A stretch of DNA of 64,000 nt, from NCBI GenBank assembly GCA_028823345.1, contig JAPKBR010000001.1, positions 118,340 to 182,339 on the forward strand. The letters are read 5' to 3'. The position numbers were made by a program, and so were the translations under genes. How positions within the stretch are numbered: position 1 is the first letter of the stretch; each line of letters opens with the position of its first letter. Source of the DNA: Planctomycetota bacterium. Its GTDB lineage: Bacteria > Planctomycetota > UBA1135 > GCA-002686595. Below the pieces are notes generated by a model. It did no database searches and was not told the origin of the DNA. It was given only the letters and a program-made list of their open reading frames with translations. Of this stretch, positions 24,921 to 34,067 are shown piece by piece.

Positions 24921-27359
24921 ATGCAATGGATACAGAGGGTGGGTTTGGTCTTCGCGCTGGTGCTCGCCTTGGCGGTGGTGTCACCCGTTGCCCTGGGGGA
25001 TATTGTTCCCGGGACGGAGTTCACTCTGGTGGACGGCGACTTGGATCAGGGACTCGCCCATTGGTCCGCCCAGTCCAGCGATCCGGCGGCTGTCTTCACA
25101 CCTCTGGCCACCTCCTCCGGGCGCAATCTTGTGCGGGTCAGGGTGGCGGCGGGGCACGAAGCCTGGTTGGAACAATCCCTAGCCCTCGGTAGCGCAGGCC
25201 TAGATGGAGTTCCCAGCGATGTTTGGTTGGGACAGCAGTGTGCCGGCCGAGCTGTGGGGCGCCACGCAGCGGGAGGCGGTCCCGCCAGTGGCTCCATGCG
25301 CCTAGAGTTGCTGCGTCGCGGGCCCTTGGGTGAAGCGCTTGTTGGAATCAGTCCGGTCATGGACGGCAACACGCCTGTTTTGGTGTGGAAGGATCTGGTG
25401 GCGGAACCTTTGCCCGGGTCAGCAGGACACATGAGGCCAGACACCACTGAGCTAGTGGTGCGCCTTGTGGTTGTCGGACCCGGGACTTTCGATTGGGACG
25501 GGGTGACCGTGGGAAACCATGCGCCCGTGCGACACGGGGCTATGAATGGGGGCTTCGAACGTGGCAGCGCCGGTTGGGTCTTGGGCGCGGCTAGTGTGGA
25601 GCGCACACGGGGCAGCAGTCCTTCGCGCCGGGGACGGCAGCACCTAAGGTTACTTCCCGGTGGGCAAGCGTCCACGCGTATGGGGCTTGCCAGTTCCCCC
25701 TCCCAGCCCTGGATCGGTGAGCAACCGGTGCTTGGGGCATGGCTACGGGTTGCTTCGGATCCAAGCTTACCCCTGACCCCCGATCCCAACCGCTGCATCC
25801 TGCTAGAGTTGATTGCCGAGGACTCGGGCGGCGGCCAACAACTGTTGAGTCAAAGACAGTTTTGTCCCACGCAAGCGGATGGGGGAGTGTGGCGCTGGAT
25901 CGAGACGCCCGAGGGCGGCGCAATCCCCGGGGACGGGGTATCTCTGCGTCTCAGCATTGTCTCTTCCTTAGGATTGGACGTGCTGTTGGATGAAGTGGCG
26001 CTGGGTGCGCCGACCGCTCTGGATGGCAGCGCGGGACCTCTGCAGTTGGCGGCGTATGCTCCCTGGTACCGAAATCCCGCCCACCCCGATGCTTCTGGCA
26101 ACGCCTCGGGCAGCAAACAGCGCTGGGGTAATTGGGCCTGGGCGGATCCCTCCCCCTGTGATCCCGGATCCCTGAATCTAACCCATGATCCAGACTTCAC
26201 CCGCATCAACGGGCGACGCGATGGGGCCACGAGCACCGTGGACGGGGTCGATACCTTGCCCCTAGTGGGGCTCTACGACTCCCGGGACCAGGATGTGGCT
26301 CGCCTGTCCGTGGATCTGGCCCGGGCCGCGGGGCTCGATGGTTTTGTGGTGGACTGGCACGGCCTAGAGCTCGATTCCATGGGGACGCCTGCTGGCGAGG
26401 CGCCTCGCCAGTGGCAGTCGTTCCTGGAATTGGTGAACGCCGCGGATCGTCCAGGCGTGGACTTTGATCTGGCGCCCATGTTAGAACCCAAGGTGCAACA
26501 GGCCGGGTGGCTCGATCCATCTTGGAATCTCTTGCAGCGTCGCGATTCCTTGCTAGCGGAGGTGACTTTCCTTGTGCGTCAACTCGGCGACCACCGATGC
26601 ATGTTGCGCCTCGATGGGGAGATGGTCTTCTTTGTCTTCTGGCACAACATTCCCGGATGGGATGGCCAACGCTTAGAGGAAGGGGACTGGCAGTGGATCA
26701 TCCAGCAAGTGGAAGCCAGCACCGGGGAATCGATCGCTTTCATCGCGACACATTCCCCCGACACCCAGTCTACTGCATTCAGTGGCTATGGCCGTTGGCA
26801 CTTGATCGATCAGGACCTCTTGCGCTTTTCGTCGTTTGCGGATTTTCAAAGCGGAAGTGAGAGCAACGTGTCCCTCAGCAGCGTGACCCAATTCGCCCGG
26901 GGCGGGTATGAAGAGGCGCTATTGTGGCGCAACCAGGCCGCCGGGAGCCGCAAGGCTTTTGGCCTGGCCTGGTGGGGGTTTGATGATTCGGGCGTTGCGG
27001 GTTGGGCTTCCCAGCACGGACTGGGCAGCGACGGCCAGTCTCTCTGCCTCAGGGTTTCGTCCCAGCCCTCGGTGGGTTTCTTGGAAGCAACCCAAAGCAC
27101 AGTGGATGAGGGCGGGCACACTCTCTTGGTTAGTTGGAACGATTGGAACGAGCGCACTGCCCTCGAGCCCGCCTGGAACGAGGCTTATTGGGCGCAACTG
27201 CAGGGGGGCCTGCCCGTGGTTCCAGCGGACCGCGAGGCTTCCATCGGCGGCTTGATGAGCCTCTGCCATGCCCACGGGGGCTCCGTGCGGGTTCTCGATA
27301 GCCTCCTGCGGCGCTACGCCCTGCGGGTGGCTGCGGGAGCTGCGGTGAATTACGACTGA
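24921..27359 (+). CDS. Secreted GH99/GH71-like glycoside hydrolase-related protein
   Basis: Signal peptide MQWIQRVGLVFALVLALAVVSPVALG, then two probable beta-sandwich domains (about residues 30-200 and 205-370, the second opening NGGFERGSAGW, a common carbohydrate-binding domain start). The catalytic-like domain (about 380-780) has LAAYAPWYRNP, LVGLYDSRDQDVARLSVDLARAAGLDGFVVDWHG and SWNDWNERTALEPAWNEAYW, matching the layout of GH99/WbsX-type proteins that act on mannosides or surface polysaccharides. I chose ATG 24921 over 24906 because GAGGGGTGA provides a ribosome site. Probable role: polysaccharide degradation outside the cell. Substrate is inferred only at fold level. Confidence 0.72.
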   Translation: MQWIQRVGLVFALVLALAVVSPVALGDIVPGTEFTLVDGDLDQGLAHWSAQSSDPAAVFTPLATSSGRNLVRVRVAAGHEAWLEQSLALGSAGLDGVPSDVWLGQQCAGRAVGRHAAGGGPASGSMRLELLRRGPLGEALVGISPVMDGNTPVLVWKDLVAEPLPGSAGHMRPDTTELVVRLVVVGPGTFDWDGVTVGNHAPVRHGAMNGGFERGSAGWVLGAASVERTRGSSPSRRGRQHLRLLPGGQASTRMGLASSPSQPWIGEQPVLGAWLRVASDPSLPLTPDPNRCILLELIAEDSGGGQQLLSQRQFCPTQADGGVWRWIETPEGGAIPGDGVSLRLSIVSSLGLDVLLDEVALGAPTALDGSAGPLQLAAYAPWYRNPAHPDASGNASGSKQRWGNWAWADPSPCDPGSLNLTHDPDFTRINGRRDGATSTVDGVDTLPLVGLYDSRDQDVARLSVDLARAAGLDGFVVDWHGLELDSMGTPAGEAPRQWQSFLELVNAADRPGVDFDLAPMLEPKVQQAGWLDPSWNLLQRRDSLLAEVTFLVRQLGDHRCMLRLDGEMVFFVFWHNIPGWDGQRLEEGDWQWIIQQVEASTGESIAFIATHSPDTQSTAFSGYGRWHLIDQDLLRFSSFADFQSGSESNVSLSSVTQFARGGYEEALLWRNQAAGSRKAFGLAWWGFDDSGVAGWASQHGLGSDGQSLCLRVSSQPSVGFLEATQSTVDEGGHTLLVSWNDWNERTALEPAWNEAYWAQLQGGLPVVPADREASIGGLMSLCHAHGGSVRVLDSLLRRYALRVAAGAAVNYD

Positions 27360-27427
27360 GACCTGCCTCGGGATCTCTTTCGCAGGCTTCTCTCCGATCA
27401 GGGCTGCATGGGCGCAGGGATTCTCGC

Positions 27428-27433
27428 TAAACT
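27428..27433 (+). promoter_or_regulatory. Candidate -10 TAAACT upstream of ychF
   Basis: TAAACT lies in the 160-base gap before ychF and would give a leader of about 85 bases. No matching -35 is obvious. Weak call. Confidence 0.3.
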
Positions 27434-27519
27434 GTCCGGCTTCACGAGAGCTGATTGAAAGCTCTCTATCCGGAACCAGCCCCTACCCGGATCCAGCCCT
27501 CAATTGGATCCAACACAGC

Positions 27520-28611
27520 ATGTCCCTATCCTGCGGAATCGTCGGTTTGCCCAATGTGGGCAAAAGCACCCTCTTCAACGCCCTGACCGCTGCGGGTGCA
27601 GAGATGGGCAACTTCCCCTTTTGCACGATCGATCCCAACATGGCGATCGCCGAGGTGCCGGACGAGAATATCGGACGCATCTTGTCCCATGTGGAAACCA
27701 AAAAGGTGATCCCCGCGGTGGTCAAGGTGGTGGACATCGCCGGTTTGATCGCGGGAGCTTCCAAGGGCGAGGGGCTCGGCAACAAGTTCTTGGCCAACAT
27801 CCGCGAGACCGACGCGATCTTGCACGTGGTGCGTTGCTTTGGGGGAATGCAAGTGGTGCGCGAAGAACCGGTGGACCCCAAGGGCGACATTGAGATCATT
27901 GACGTGGAGTTGGCTCTTGCGGATTTGGATACGGTGCAAAAGGCGGTGGAGCGGGTTGCCAAGAAGGCGCGCTCGGGGGACAAGGAGTCCATGGTCCAGC
28001 AAGCTCTCTTTGAGCGCGTGGCCCAGATGCTCGAAAGCGGCCAGTCTCTGCGTGCGGTGGAATGGACTTCGGTGGAGAGCGAGGCGCTTAAGCCCCTCTG
28101 TCTGTTGAGTGCCAAGCCTGTCTTGTATGTGGCGAACGTGGGGGACGATGATCTCGCCGCCGAGGGCGATTATGCCCGTGCCGTGGCGGACCACGCTGCC
28201 GCCACCGGCGCTGAGTGGATTGCGATTTGCACGGACTTGGAAAGCGAGTTGCGCAACATGGATGCAGAGGATCAGCAGAGTTTCCAGGAGGATTTGGGCT
28301 TGACCGAGTTAGGTCTGCCGCGTTTGATCCGGGCGGCCTATTCGTTGCTCGGCTTGCAGACTTTCTACACGGTGGGTCCCAAGGAACTGCGGGCCTGGAC
28401 GATTGAGGCGGGCTGGAAGGGCCCCGAGGCTGCTGGGGTGATCCACACGGACTTCAACAAGGGCTTCATCCGGGCCGAGGTTTACTCGGTGGACGACTTG
28501 GATGAACTCGGCAGCGAGGCGGCAATCAAAGCCGCCGGACGCATGCGAACGGAAGGGCGCGACTATGCCCTGGCCGAGGGCGATGTGTGCCACTTTCTGA
28601 TCGGGCGCTGA
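27520..28611 (+). CDS. ychF: Redox-responsive ATPase/GTPase YchF (Obg family)
   Basis: Conserved ribosome-associated P-loop ATPase. 363 residues, the family length. G1 is GLPNVGKST, G2 region NFPFCTIDPN, G3 DIAGLIAGASKGEGLGNKFL, and the G4 position reads ANVGDDDL rather than NKxD, which fits the ATP preference known for YchF. A helical hairpin (about 200-260) and C-terminal TGS domain (FYTVGPKELRAWTIEAGWKGPEAAGVIHTDFNKGFIRAEV) are complete. The stop lies within a GCTGAGG-tcc-CCTCAGC hairpin at 28607-28623. Confidence 0.96.
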   Translation: MSLSCGIVGLPNVGKSTLFNALTAAGAEMGNFPFCTIDPNMAIAEVPDENIGRILSHVETKKVIPAVVKVVDIAGLIAGASKGEGLGNKFLANIRETDAILHVVRCFGGMQVVREEPVDPKGDIEIIDVELALADLDTVQKAVERVAKKARSGDKESMVQQALFERVAQMLESGQSLRAVEWTSVESEALKPLCLLSAKPVLYVANVGDDDLAAEGDYARAVADHAAATGAEWIAICTDLESELRNMDAEDQQSFQEDLGLTELGLPRLIRAAYSLLGLQTFYTVGPKELRAWTIEAGWKGPEAAGVIHTDFNKGFIRAEVYSVDDLDELGSEAAIKAAGRMRTEGRDYALAEGDVCHFLIGR

Positions 28612-28623
28612 GGTCCCCTCAGC
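28607..28623. terminator. Hairpin over the ychF stop codon
   Basis: GCTGAGG-tcc-CCTCAGC, a perfect 7-base-pair stem containing the TGA stop. There is no T tract, so termination is uncertain; it may act as a 3' stabiliser. Confidence 0.3.
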
Positions 28624-28887
28624 AAGAGGGGGCTTGCCTGGTCCCCAGAGAGCTCCCCAGGGTCGACCGCGGGGTGATTCCAGATTGAGTCCAGAATGGG
28701 GCAAGCGGCAACTTTGTGCGCGGGAGGGGCCCAGAGCAGGGCTATCTGTAACGATTATGTAAACTACAGGCCTAGAAGCCAGCACGCTTCCGGTTCATAG
28801 GCGATGCTTGGGTAGAGGGTTCTCGGGAGGCCCTCCCGCCGCCCTTGGAACCCGATTCCAGATTCCTCCCTGCCTGCCTGAGTACCC

Positions 28888-31389
28888 ATGAGAATTCTGC
28901 ACAGCCTAGCCGTCCTTTCCCTTGCCGTTTTGCCCACCTGGGCCCAAGTGGGAGACACCCCCCGTGCCTTGCCCGCCCCGGGCGAAGCCGTGACTCCCGG
29001 CAAGGTCGACGAGGCCTCCATGTTGGATCTCGATGCCCTGAACCATGGTCTTCGTGTGGATCCCGGTGCGTTCCTCGACACTCGCATCGAGGGTTGGGAC
29101 GTGGTTATGGAGCGCGAGAAGCAGCGTCCTCTCTTTGAACAACCCTCCCGCCGCTTCCGCAACGGAAAGCGCGGAGAATGGGAAAGCCCCGATGGGGACG
29201 GCGCCCTGCCCACCCGTTCCGGCGACAAGTCGATCACGAACTACTGGGGTGACATGCGCATGCCCATCGGTTTCGAAGGCAAGGTCGACCTGGTCGGAGT
29301 TTGGCTTGGTAAGGGTTCAGGACAAGGTTCCGAAGCCGACGCGGTTCGTTTGATTGCCCAGGTCGCAGGTAAGACCGTGGCCACGGGCAGCTGGACCGAG
29401 TTGGAAGAGGACATGGTCTTTGTGTCCTTGGATGCCAAGGGCATCGATCGCGTACTCATCGAAGCACGCAAGACCGATTGGAGCCAGGCTTGGTACTCCT
29501 TGGATGATTTGACCTATGTGCGCGACGGTCGCACGGTGGTGCTCGACTTTGAAGACGTGTCTCCGGGGAACTTGACCGCGACCGGTTACGCGGGCCTTGA
29601 TTGGCAACGGGGCGAAGCTCTCAAGAGCCATGCTCCGGGCCCCGTGTCCTTGTTGATGCGCCCCCAGCCCCAGCCGATTGCTCCCCTGGTGGCTCCGGCT
29701 CCCGCCCCTCTCACTCCGGCAGCGCCCGCCGCTCCTAGCGTGGGCGTGATCGATGCCCCCGATGTGCTGCAGCAGTTCTTTTGTCAGGAACTGGGCGGTA
29801 ACCCCGGCGCCTCCTCGATTCCCCCGGACACCCACGGCGCGGTTGGTCCGAATCACTTCGTCACGGTGGTCAACTCCAACATCACCTACTATTCGAAAAC
29901 CGGCAACCAAATCGCCGGCGCATCCCTGAACTCCTTCTTTGGAGCCACTGCAGGCGGCGACCCGCGGGTGGTCTACGACCCCCAAGATGAGCGCTGGATC
30001 GTGCTTTCCACGAACTTTTCCAACCGTATCTATATCGCAGTCAGCTTGACCGATTCTCCCCAGGGTGGCTGGCTCAAGACCAGCTTCAATACCTCCCAGG
30101 GAGTCGATTCCAACCGTTGGCCGGACTATCCCACCCTAGGCGTGGGCGCACGCGGGATCTATATGAGTTGTCTGATGATTGACAACGCCACAGGCGGGGG
30201 GACCATGACGATTTGGGCCCTCGACAAGGCTCCCATGATCGCCAACGTCCCGGCTCTCGGGACGGTTACCGCATTCCGCAATCTGCCCTACACCCAAGCG
30301 AACCAGCCCGCGGTGCACTGGGATGATCCGGGCGTGGCGTACATCGCCAGCACTTGGAACACCAACCAAATTATTGTGCGCAAGGTGAATCCGCCTTTGA
30401 CCGCGCCTTCGTTGCAAACCGCTTCGATCGTCACCGTAGCGACCCACAACATCCCGGCCGATGCGCCTACATCCGGTAGCAGCGTGCCCATCAGCACCGG
30501 GGATGATCGCTTGCAAAATGCAGTCTATCGAGGCACCAGCCTCTTCACCTGCCACACCATCGGCACCAACCAGGGCAGCGCTGGTGTGCGTTGGTATGAA
30601 ATTGGGCCCACCAATGGGGCGGACATTCAGCGCAGTACGATCCGTGATGAAACGGGTACTTTTGCCTACTACTATCCTTCCATCGCGGTGAATTCCGTGG
30701 GCGACGTGGTTGTGGGCTACAGCGGATCGAGTGCAGCGACCTTTGTCGGTTGCTTTGTGTCGGGCCGCAAGGTGAACGACACCCAGAGTGACATCAGTGA
30801 TCCTTTTGAGTACAAGGCCGGTACTGGTAGTTACCAGCATTTGGATGGCGCAGGCCGCAACCGCTGGGGCGATTACTCGGGCACCACCTGTGATCCCGAT
30901 GACGACACGTTTTGGACCGTGCAGACCTTTGCACGTTCCGGAAATCTGTGGCGCCTGCGTGCGGCCCAGGTGGAGTACGCCGGATCTTTGATCAGCAACT
31001 ACTGCGTGACGACGCCGAACTCGGTCGGACCGGGTGCGCTCATTTCCGCTTCGGGGACCACCTCATTTGGGGCAAACGACCTGACCCTCTTGGCCACGGG
31101 AATGCCCGCTGGACAGTTCATGCTGTTCTTCTATTCCTTCGGCCAGGGGAACGCACCTGTGGCCAATGGCACCCTGTGTGTTGCCGCTCCCTTGTTCCGC
31201 TTGGGGGCAACTCCGATCTCTGGCTTGGGGGACAGCGATTGGTCCTTCGATGTGAGCTCCCCGCCTCAGGTCTCGGGACAGATCAGCGTGGGGGATACGG
31301 TCTACTTCCAGGGTTGGTATCGCGACCCCGCTGCAGGCGGCGCGAACTCCAACTTCACGAACGGTCTGCAGACCACCTGGATTCCCTGA
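28888..31389 (+). CDS. Large secreted protein with planctomycete-type C-terminal domain
   Basis: 833 residues with signal peptide MRILHSLAVLSLAVLPTWAQ. About residues 20-240 form a probable jelly-roll; a Pro/Ala-rich linker follows (about 250-285), then a propeller-like region opening SSIPPDTHGAVGPNHFVTVVNS and containing GGDPRVVYDPQDERWIVLST. The last 130 residues (SNYCVTTPNSVGPGALISASGTTS...FYSFGQGN...GWYRDPAAGG) match a C-terminal domain I associate with many exported proteins of Poly30-like planctomycetes, possibly a sorting or surface-attachment domain. No catalytic site is recognised. No ribosome site precedes the ATG. Confidence 0.75.
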   Translation: MRILHSLAVLSLAVLPTWAQVGDTPRALPAPGEAVTPGKVDEASMLDLDALNHGLRVDPGAFLDTRIEGWDVVMEREKQRPLFEQPSRRFRNGKRGEWESPDGDGALPTRSGDKSITNYWGDMRMPIGFEGKVDLVGVWLGKGSGQGSEADAVRLIAQVAGKTVATGSWTELEEDMVFVSLDAKGIDRVLIEARKTDWSQAWYSLDDLTYVRDGRTVVLDFEDVSPGNLTATGYAGLDWQRGEALKSHAPGPVSLLMRPQPQPIAPLVAPAPAPLTPAAPAAPSVGVIDAPDVLQQFFCQELGGNPGASSIPPDTHGAVGPNHFVTVVNSNITYYSKTGNQIAGASLNSFFGATAGGDPRVVYDPQDERWIVLSTNFSNRIYIAVSLTDSPQGGWLKTSFNTSQGVDSNRWPDYPTLGVGARGIYMSCLMIDNATGGGTMTIWALDKAPMIANVPALGTVTAFRNLPYTQANQPAVHWDDPGVAYIASTWNTNQIIVRKVNPPLTAPSLQTASIVTVATHNIPADAPTSGSSVPISTGDDRLQNAVYRGTSLFTCHTIGTNQGSAGVRWYEIGPTNGADIQRSTIRDETGTFAYYYPSIAVNSVGDVVVGYSGSSAATFVGCFVSGRKVNDTQSDISDPFEYKAGTGSYQHLDGAGRNRWGDYSGTTCDPDDDTFWTVQTFARSGNLWRLRAAQVEYAGSLISNYCVTTPNSVGPGALISASGTTSFGANDLTLLATGMPAGQFMLFFYSFGQGNAPVANGTLCVAAPLFRLGATPISGLGDSDWSFDVSSPPQVSGQISVGDTVYFQGWYRDPAAGGANSNFTNGLQTTWIP

Positions 31390-31456
31390 TCCTTGCTGCG
31401 TCGGTGATGCCGACGGACGAAGCAGAGAGCCTGCGCGCGGCACACGGGGGAGACGC

Positions 31457-31462
31457 TAGACT
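31457..31462 (+). promoter_or_regulatory. -10 hexamer TAGACT, predicted leaderless start of mod operon
   Basis: TAGACT ends 8 bases before the GTG at 31471. No Shine-Dalgarno is present, so the start codon choice rests on this spacing and on the signal peptide. Confidence 0.5.
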
Positions 31463-31470
31463 GCTCCCCG

Positions 31471-32955
31471 GTGTTTTCATTCCTCCAATCCCTGGCCCTC
31501 TTGGGGGCCATCCTCTGCGCTCCGGGGGCATCCGCCAGTCCTGGCGTGGCCCAGGGGCCACGGGTATTGGTGGCTTCGAGTTTGCGCGAAGTGGCCCAGG
31601 GCCTCGATGCCCAGTGGCAGGCTGAGGGGGGCGAACCCCTGGTGATATCCACCGCCGCCAGTGGGGACTTGGCGCGCCAGTTGATCGCCGGTGCCAGGGC
31701 GGACTTGATCCTTTCAGCGGACATTCGCTGGGTGCTGGAGCTGCGCTCGCGGGACCTCTTGACCGAAGGCAGTGCCACGGTCTTTGCCCAGGGCGGGTTG
31801 TGTGTGGTTGCTCCCAAAGGCGCGGCCCCAGGGGATTCATTCCGCGTGGAATGGATCGGAGCGGGGGAGGCGCGTTTGCCCTTGCCCTCCAGCGAGGCGG
31901 TGCCCCTTGGCCGGTATGCGAAGCGATGGCTTGAGAGTATCGGACGCTGGCAAGCCTTGGAGGGGCGCATCACCGGGGTGCCCGATGCCCGGGCTGCCTT
32001 GGCGGCGGTAGAAGCCGGGGCAGCACCCATGGGCATTGTTTACCTGGCCGATGCGCGCCGTTCCGACTCGGTCGAGATCCTCTATTCGGTTCCCCCCGAT
32101 CAAGCCCCGGCGGTGGAAGCCGCACTCGGTTTGCCCAAACGCAACACTGTTGATGGGGCCGGGGCAAGGCTGCGCGAGTTGCTGTTGCTTCCCGCTGGGG
32201 CGCACTCGATTCGATCCGCTGGTCTCGAACCGCTGCAACGTCCCCTGTCTGGAGAGCCCGATGCTGGGAGTGCCGCGCCCGGAACCCACCCCAGTGTCTT
32301 GGGTCCGGTTTTGTGGGTCAGCATCAAGGTTGCTCTCGCGGTTGTGTTGTTGGACTTTTTTCCCGCCCTGGCCATGGCTTGGCTCTTGGCGCGACGACGT
32401 TTTTGGGGGCGCAGTGTGCTGGAGGCCCTCGTGCACTTGCCCTTGATCCTGCCACCCACCGCGGTGGGTTGGTTGTTGCTCTTGGCCCTGGGGAAGGGCG
32501 GTCCCCTGGGGAGTTTCGATCTGTTGCTGACTTTTCCCGGAGCGGTTTTGGCCGGCGGCGTGGTCTCCTTCCCGCTCTTTGTACGTCCCATGCGCGCTGC
32601 CCTTGAAGGGGTCGATCCGCGCTTGGAGAGCATGGCCCGCAGCTTGGGCTTGGGTCCCCTGCGGGCTTTTTGCTCGGTGACCTTGCCCCTCGCCGCCCGG
32701 GGAATCGGGGCGGGTGTCCTGCTGGGTATGGGACGCGCCCTGGGCGAGTTTGGCGCGACGGTCCTGGTGGCCGGCAGCCTGCTGGGGGAGACGCGCACCC
32801 TCTCCATGGCGGTCTTTGAGGCTTATCAGTTGCACGATGATCGCGGTGCGTTGCAACTGGTGGGAGTTTGCGGATTGCTGGCCTTTGTGATTGTCTTTGC
32901 GGCGGACCGACTTGGTTCTGCGAAGCCGAGTCCTCCGTCCGGAGGCACCCCATGA
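31471..32955 (+). CDS. ModA-ModB fusion: molybdate-binding protein joined to permease
   Basis: One uninterrupted 494-codon frame. A signal peptide (MFSFLQSLALLGAILCAPGASA) is followed by a ModA-like periplasmic domain (about residues 31-250: VASSLREVAQGLDAQW, STAASGDLARQLIAGARADLILSAD, GIVYLADARRSDSVEIL). From about residue 270 a ModB permease begins (LWVSIKVALAVVLLDFFPALAMAWLLARRRFWG, LPLILPPTAVGWLLLL, EAA-like loop ESMARSLGLGPLRAFCSVTLPLAARGIGAGVLLGMGRALGEFGATVLVAG). Molybdate or tungstate uptake is inferred from family. Fusion of binding protein and permease is unusual for Mod systems. The stop overlaps the modC ATG (ATGA). Confidence 0.88.
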   Translation: MFSFLQSLALLGAILCAPGASASPGVAQGPRVLVASSLREVAQGLDAQWQAEGGEPLVISTAASGDLARQLIAGARADLILSADIRWVLELRSRDLLTEGSATVFAQGGLCVVAPKGAAPGDSFRVEWIGAGEARLPLPSSEAVPLGRYAKRWLESIGRWQALEGRITGVPDARAALAAVEAGAAPMGIVYLADARRSDSVEILYSVPPDQAPAVEAALGLPKRNTVDGAGARLRELLLLPAGAHSIRSAGLEPLQRPLSGEPDAGSAAPGTHPSVLGPVLWVSIKVALAVVLLDFFPALAMAWLLARRRFWGRSVLEALVHLPLILPPTAVGWLLLLALGKGGPLGSFDLLLTFPGAVLAGGVVSFPLFVRPMRAALEGVDPRLESMARSLGLGPLRAFCSVTLPLAARGIGAGVLLGMGRALGEFGATVLVAGSLLGETRTLSMAVFEAYQLHDDRGALQLVGVCGLLAFVIVFAADRLGSAKPSPPSGGTP

Positions 32956-34001
32956 GTTCATGGCTCCATGCAGAGTTGCGCTTGCGGCTCGGCAGTTTTG
33001 AGTTGCACCTGGACCTGGCCCCTAAGGGTCGGGCTCTGGGGATTTTTGGCGCATCCGGTTCTGGCAAGAGCACGCTGCTCGAATTACTGGCTGGTTGGCG
33101 TAGGGGGACCGGCCAGCGCATTCGACTGGGGGACCGCACCCTAGAGGACGCAAGCACCTTTATTCCCCCGGAGCAAAGGCGCATGGGATTTGTCCCCCAG
33201 GACCTGTGTCTTTTTCCACATCTAACGGTGCGGGAGAACCTCGCGTTCGGAGCAGGCAATACAGATCAGGCACGCGAAATCGAGCGCATCGCCGAAGTTC
33301 TTGAACTCTCTTCCTTTTTGGGTCGCAAACCCCACGCCCTTTCCGGCGGTCAGCGACAACGGGTGGCCCTCGGTCGCGCCCTCGCCTCTGGGCCAGAAGT
33401 CCTTCTACTGGACGAACCCCTTTCCAGTCTCGACACGGCCCTGCGCCGCAAGCTCTTGCCGTTCCTGATGGCCGTGCGCTTGCAATTTGATTTGCCCCTG
33501 ATCCTGGTCTCCCATGATGCTTTGGAAATCGAAGCCCTTTGCGATGAGGTCATCGTTCTCGATAAGGGGCGCGCCACGAGCAGGGGCGAGCCGGCCCAAA
33601 TCCTGGCAGCCGAAGCCGCAGGTCACCCCAACCTGTTGACCGGTATCGTCCAAGAGCAAACCCCAGGTGGTGCAGCGGTGGAGGTGCAGGGTGGCGCCCG
33701 TTTCTATGTTGCCAGCCCAGATCTGAAAGTGGGCACCCGGGTTCTATTCACCTTGGGCTCCGAGGACTTGTTGTTGGCTCAGGCGCCCCTCGCGGGTCTG
33801 TCCGCGCGTACTGCCCTGCCCGTGCAGGTCACCCGGGTGGAGCAGCTTGGTGGCTTGCTCTTGGCTGAGGTTTCCTGCGCAGGCCCCGGCGCCCCTAAGG
33901 TGCGCGTGCGTGTGACCCCCGGAGCGGTGCAGGAGCTCAATCTGGTGGTGGGCGAGAACCTGATGCTATACGCCAAGTCAACGGCGGCCAGGCCGCTCTA
34001 G
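32952..34001 (+). CDS. modC: Molybdate ABC transporter ATP-binding protein ModC
   Basis: 349 residues from ATG 32952, which overlaps the ModAB stop; the longer track start lies inside the ModAB frame and is rejected. Walker A GASGSGKST, Q-loop MGFVPQDLCLFPHLTVRENLAFG, signature LSGGQRQRVALGRALA, Walker B VLLLDEPLSSLD and switch His VSHDALE are all present. The C-terminal 120 residues include a TOBE/MOP-like oxyanion-binding domain (LPVQVTRVEQLGGLLLAEV...VTPGAVQELNLVVGENLMLYAKS). It energises the fused permease. Confidence 0.93.
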   Translation: MSSWLHAELRLRLGSFELHLDLAPKGRALGIFGASGSGKSTLLELLAGWRRGTGQRIRLGDRTLEDASTFIPPEQRRMGFVPQDLCLFPHLTVRENLAFGAGNTDQAREIERIAEVLELSSFLGRKPHALSGGQRQRVALGRALASGPEVLLLDEPLSSLDTALRRKLLPFLMAVRLQFDLPLILVSHDALEIEALCDEVIVLDKGRATSRGEPAQILAAEAAGHPNLLTGIVQEQTPGGAAVEVQGGARFYVASPDLKVGTRVLFTLGSEDLLLAQAPLAGLSARTALPVQVTRVEQLGGLLLAEVSCAGPGAPKVRVRVTPGAVQELNLVVGENLMLYAKSTAARPL

Positions 34002-34054
34002 AGGTTAGGGAACCGATCAAGCCTCAAGAACTGGGTTCCGGACTCTCAATTCCC

Positions 34055-34060
34055 TAGCAT
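34055..34060 (+). promoter_or_regulatory. -10 hexamer TAGCAT, predicted leaderless start of crcB
   Basis: TAGCAT-tgctccc-ATG: a gap of 7 places the predicted transcript start on the ATG at 34068. No fluoride riboswitch is recognised upstream. Confidence 0.55.
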
Positions 34061-34067
34061 TGCTCCC

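Noticed and set aside
32324-33259. 311-codon minus-strand ORF over modAB and modC
   Set aside because: Both underlying plus-strand genes are recognisable throughout; the antisense product is arginine- and proline-rich.
31471-34001. Possible frameshift making modA and modB appear fused
   Set aside because: The frame is continuous with normal composition through the junction and ends exactly at the modC overlap; no stop or start pair is displaced nearby.
34001-34067. Possible fluoride riboswitch before crcB
   Set aside because: The gap is only 66 bases, no pseudoknot pattern is recognisable, and the promoter appears to abut the start codon.
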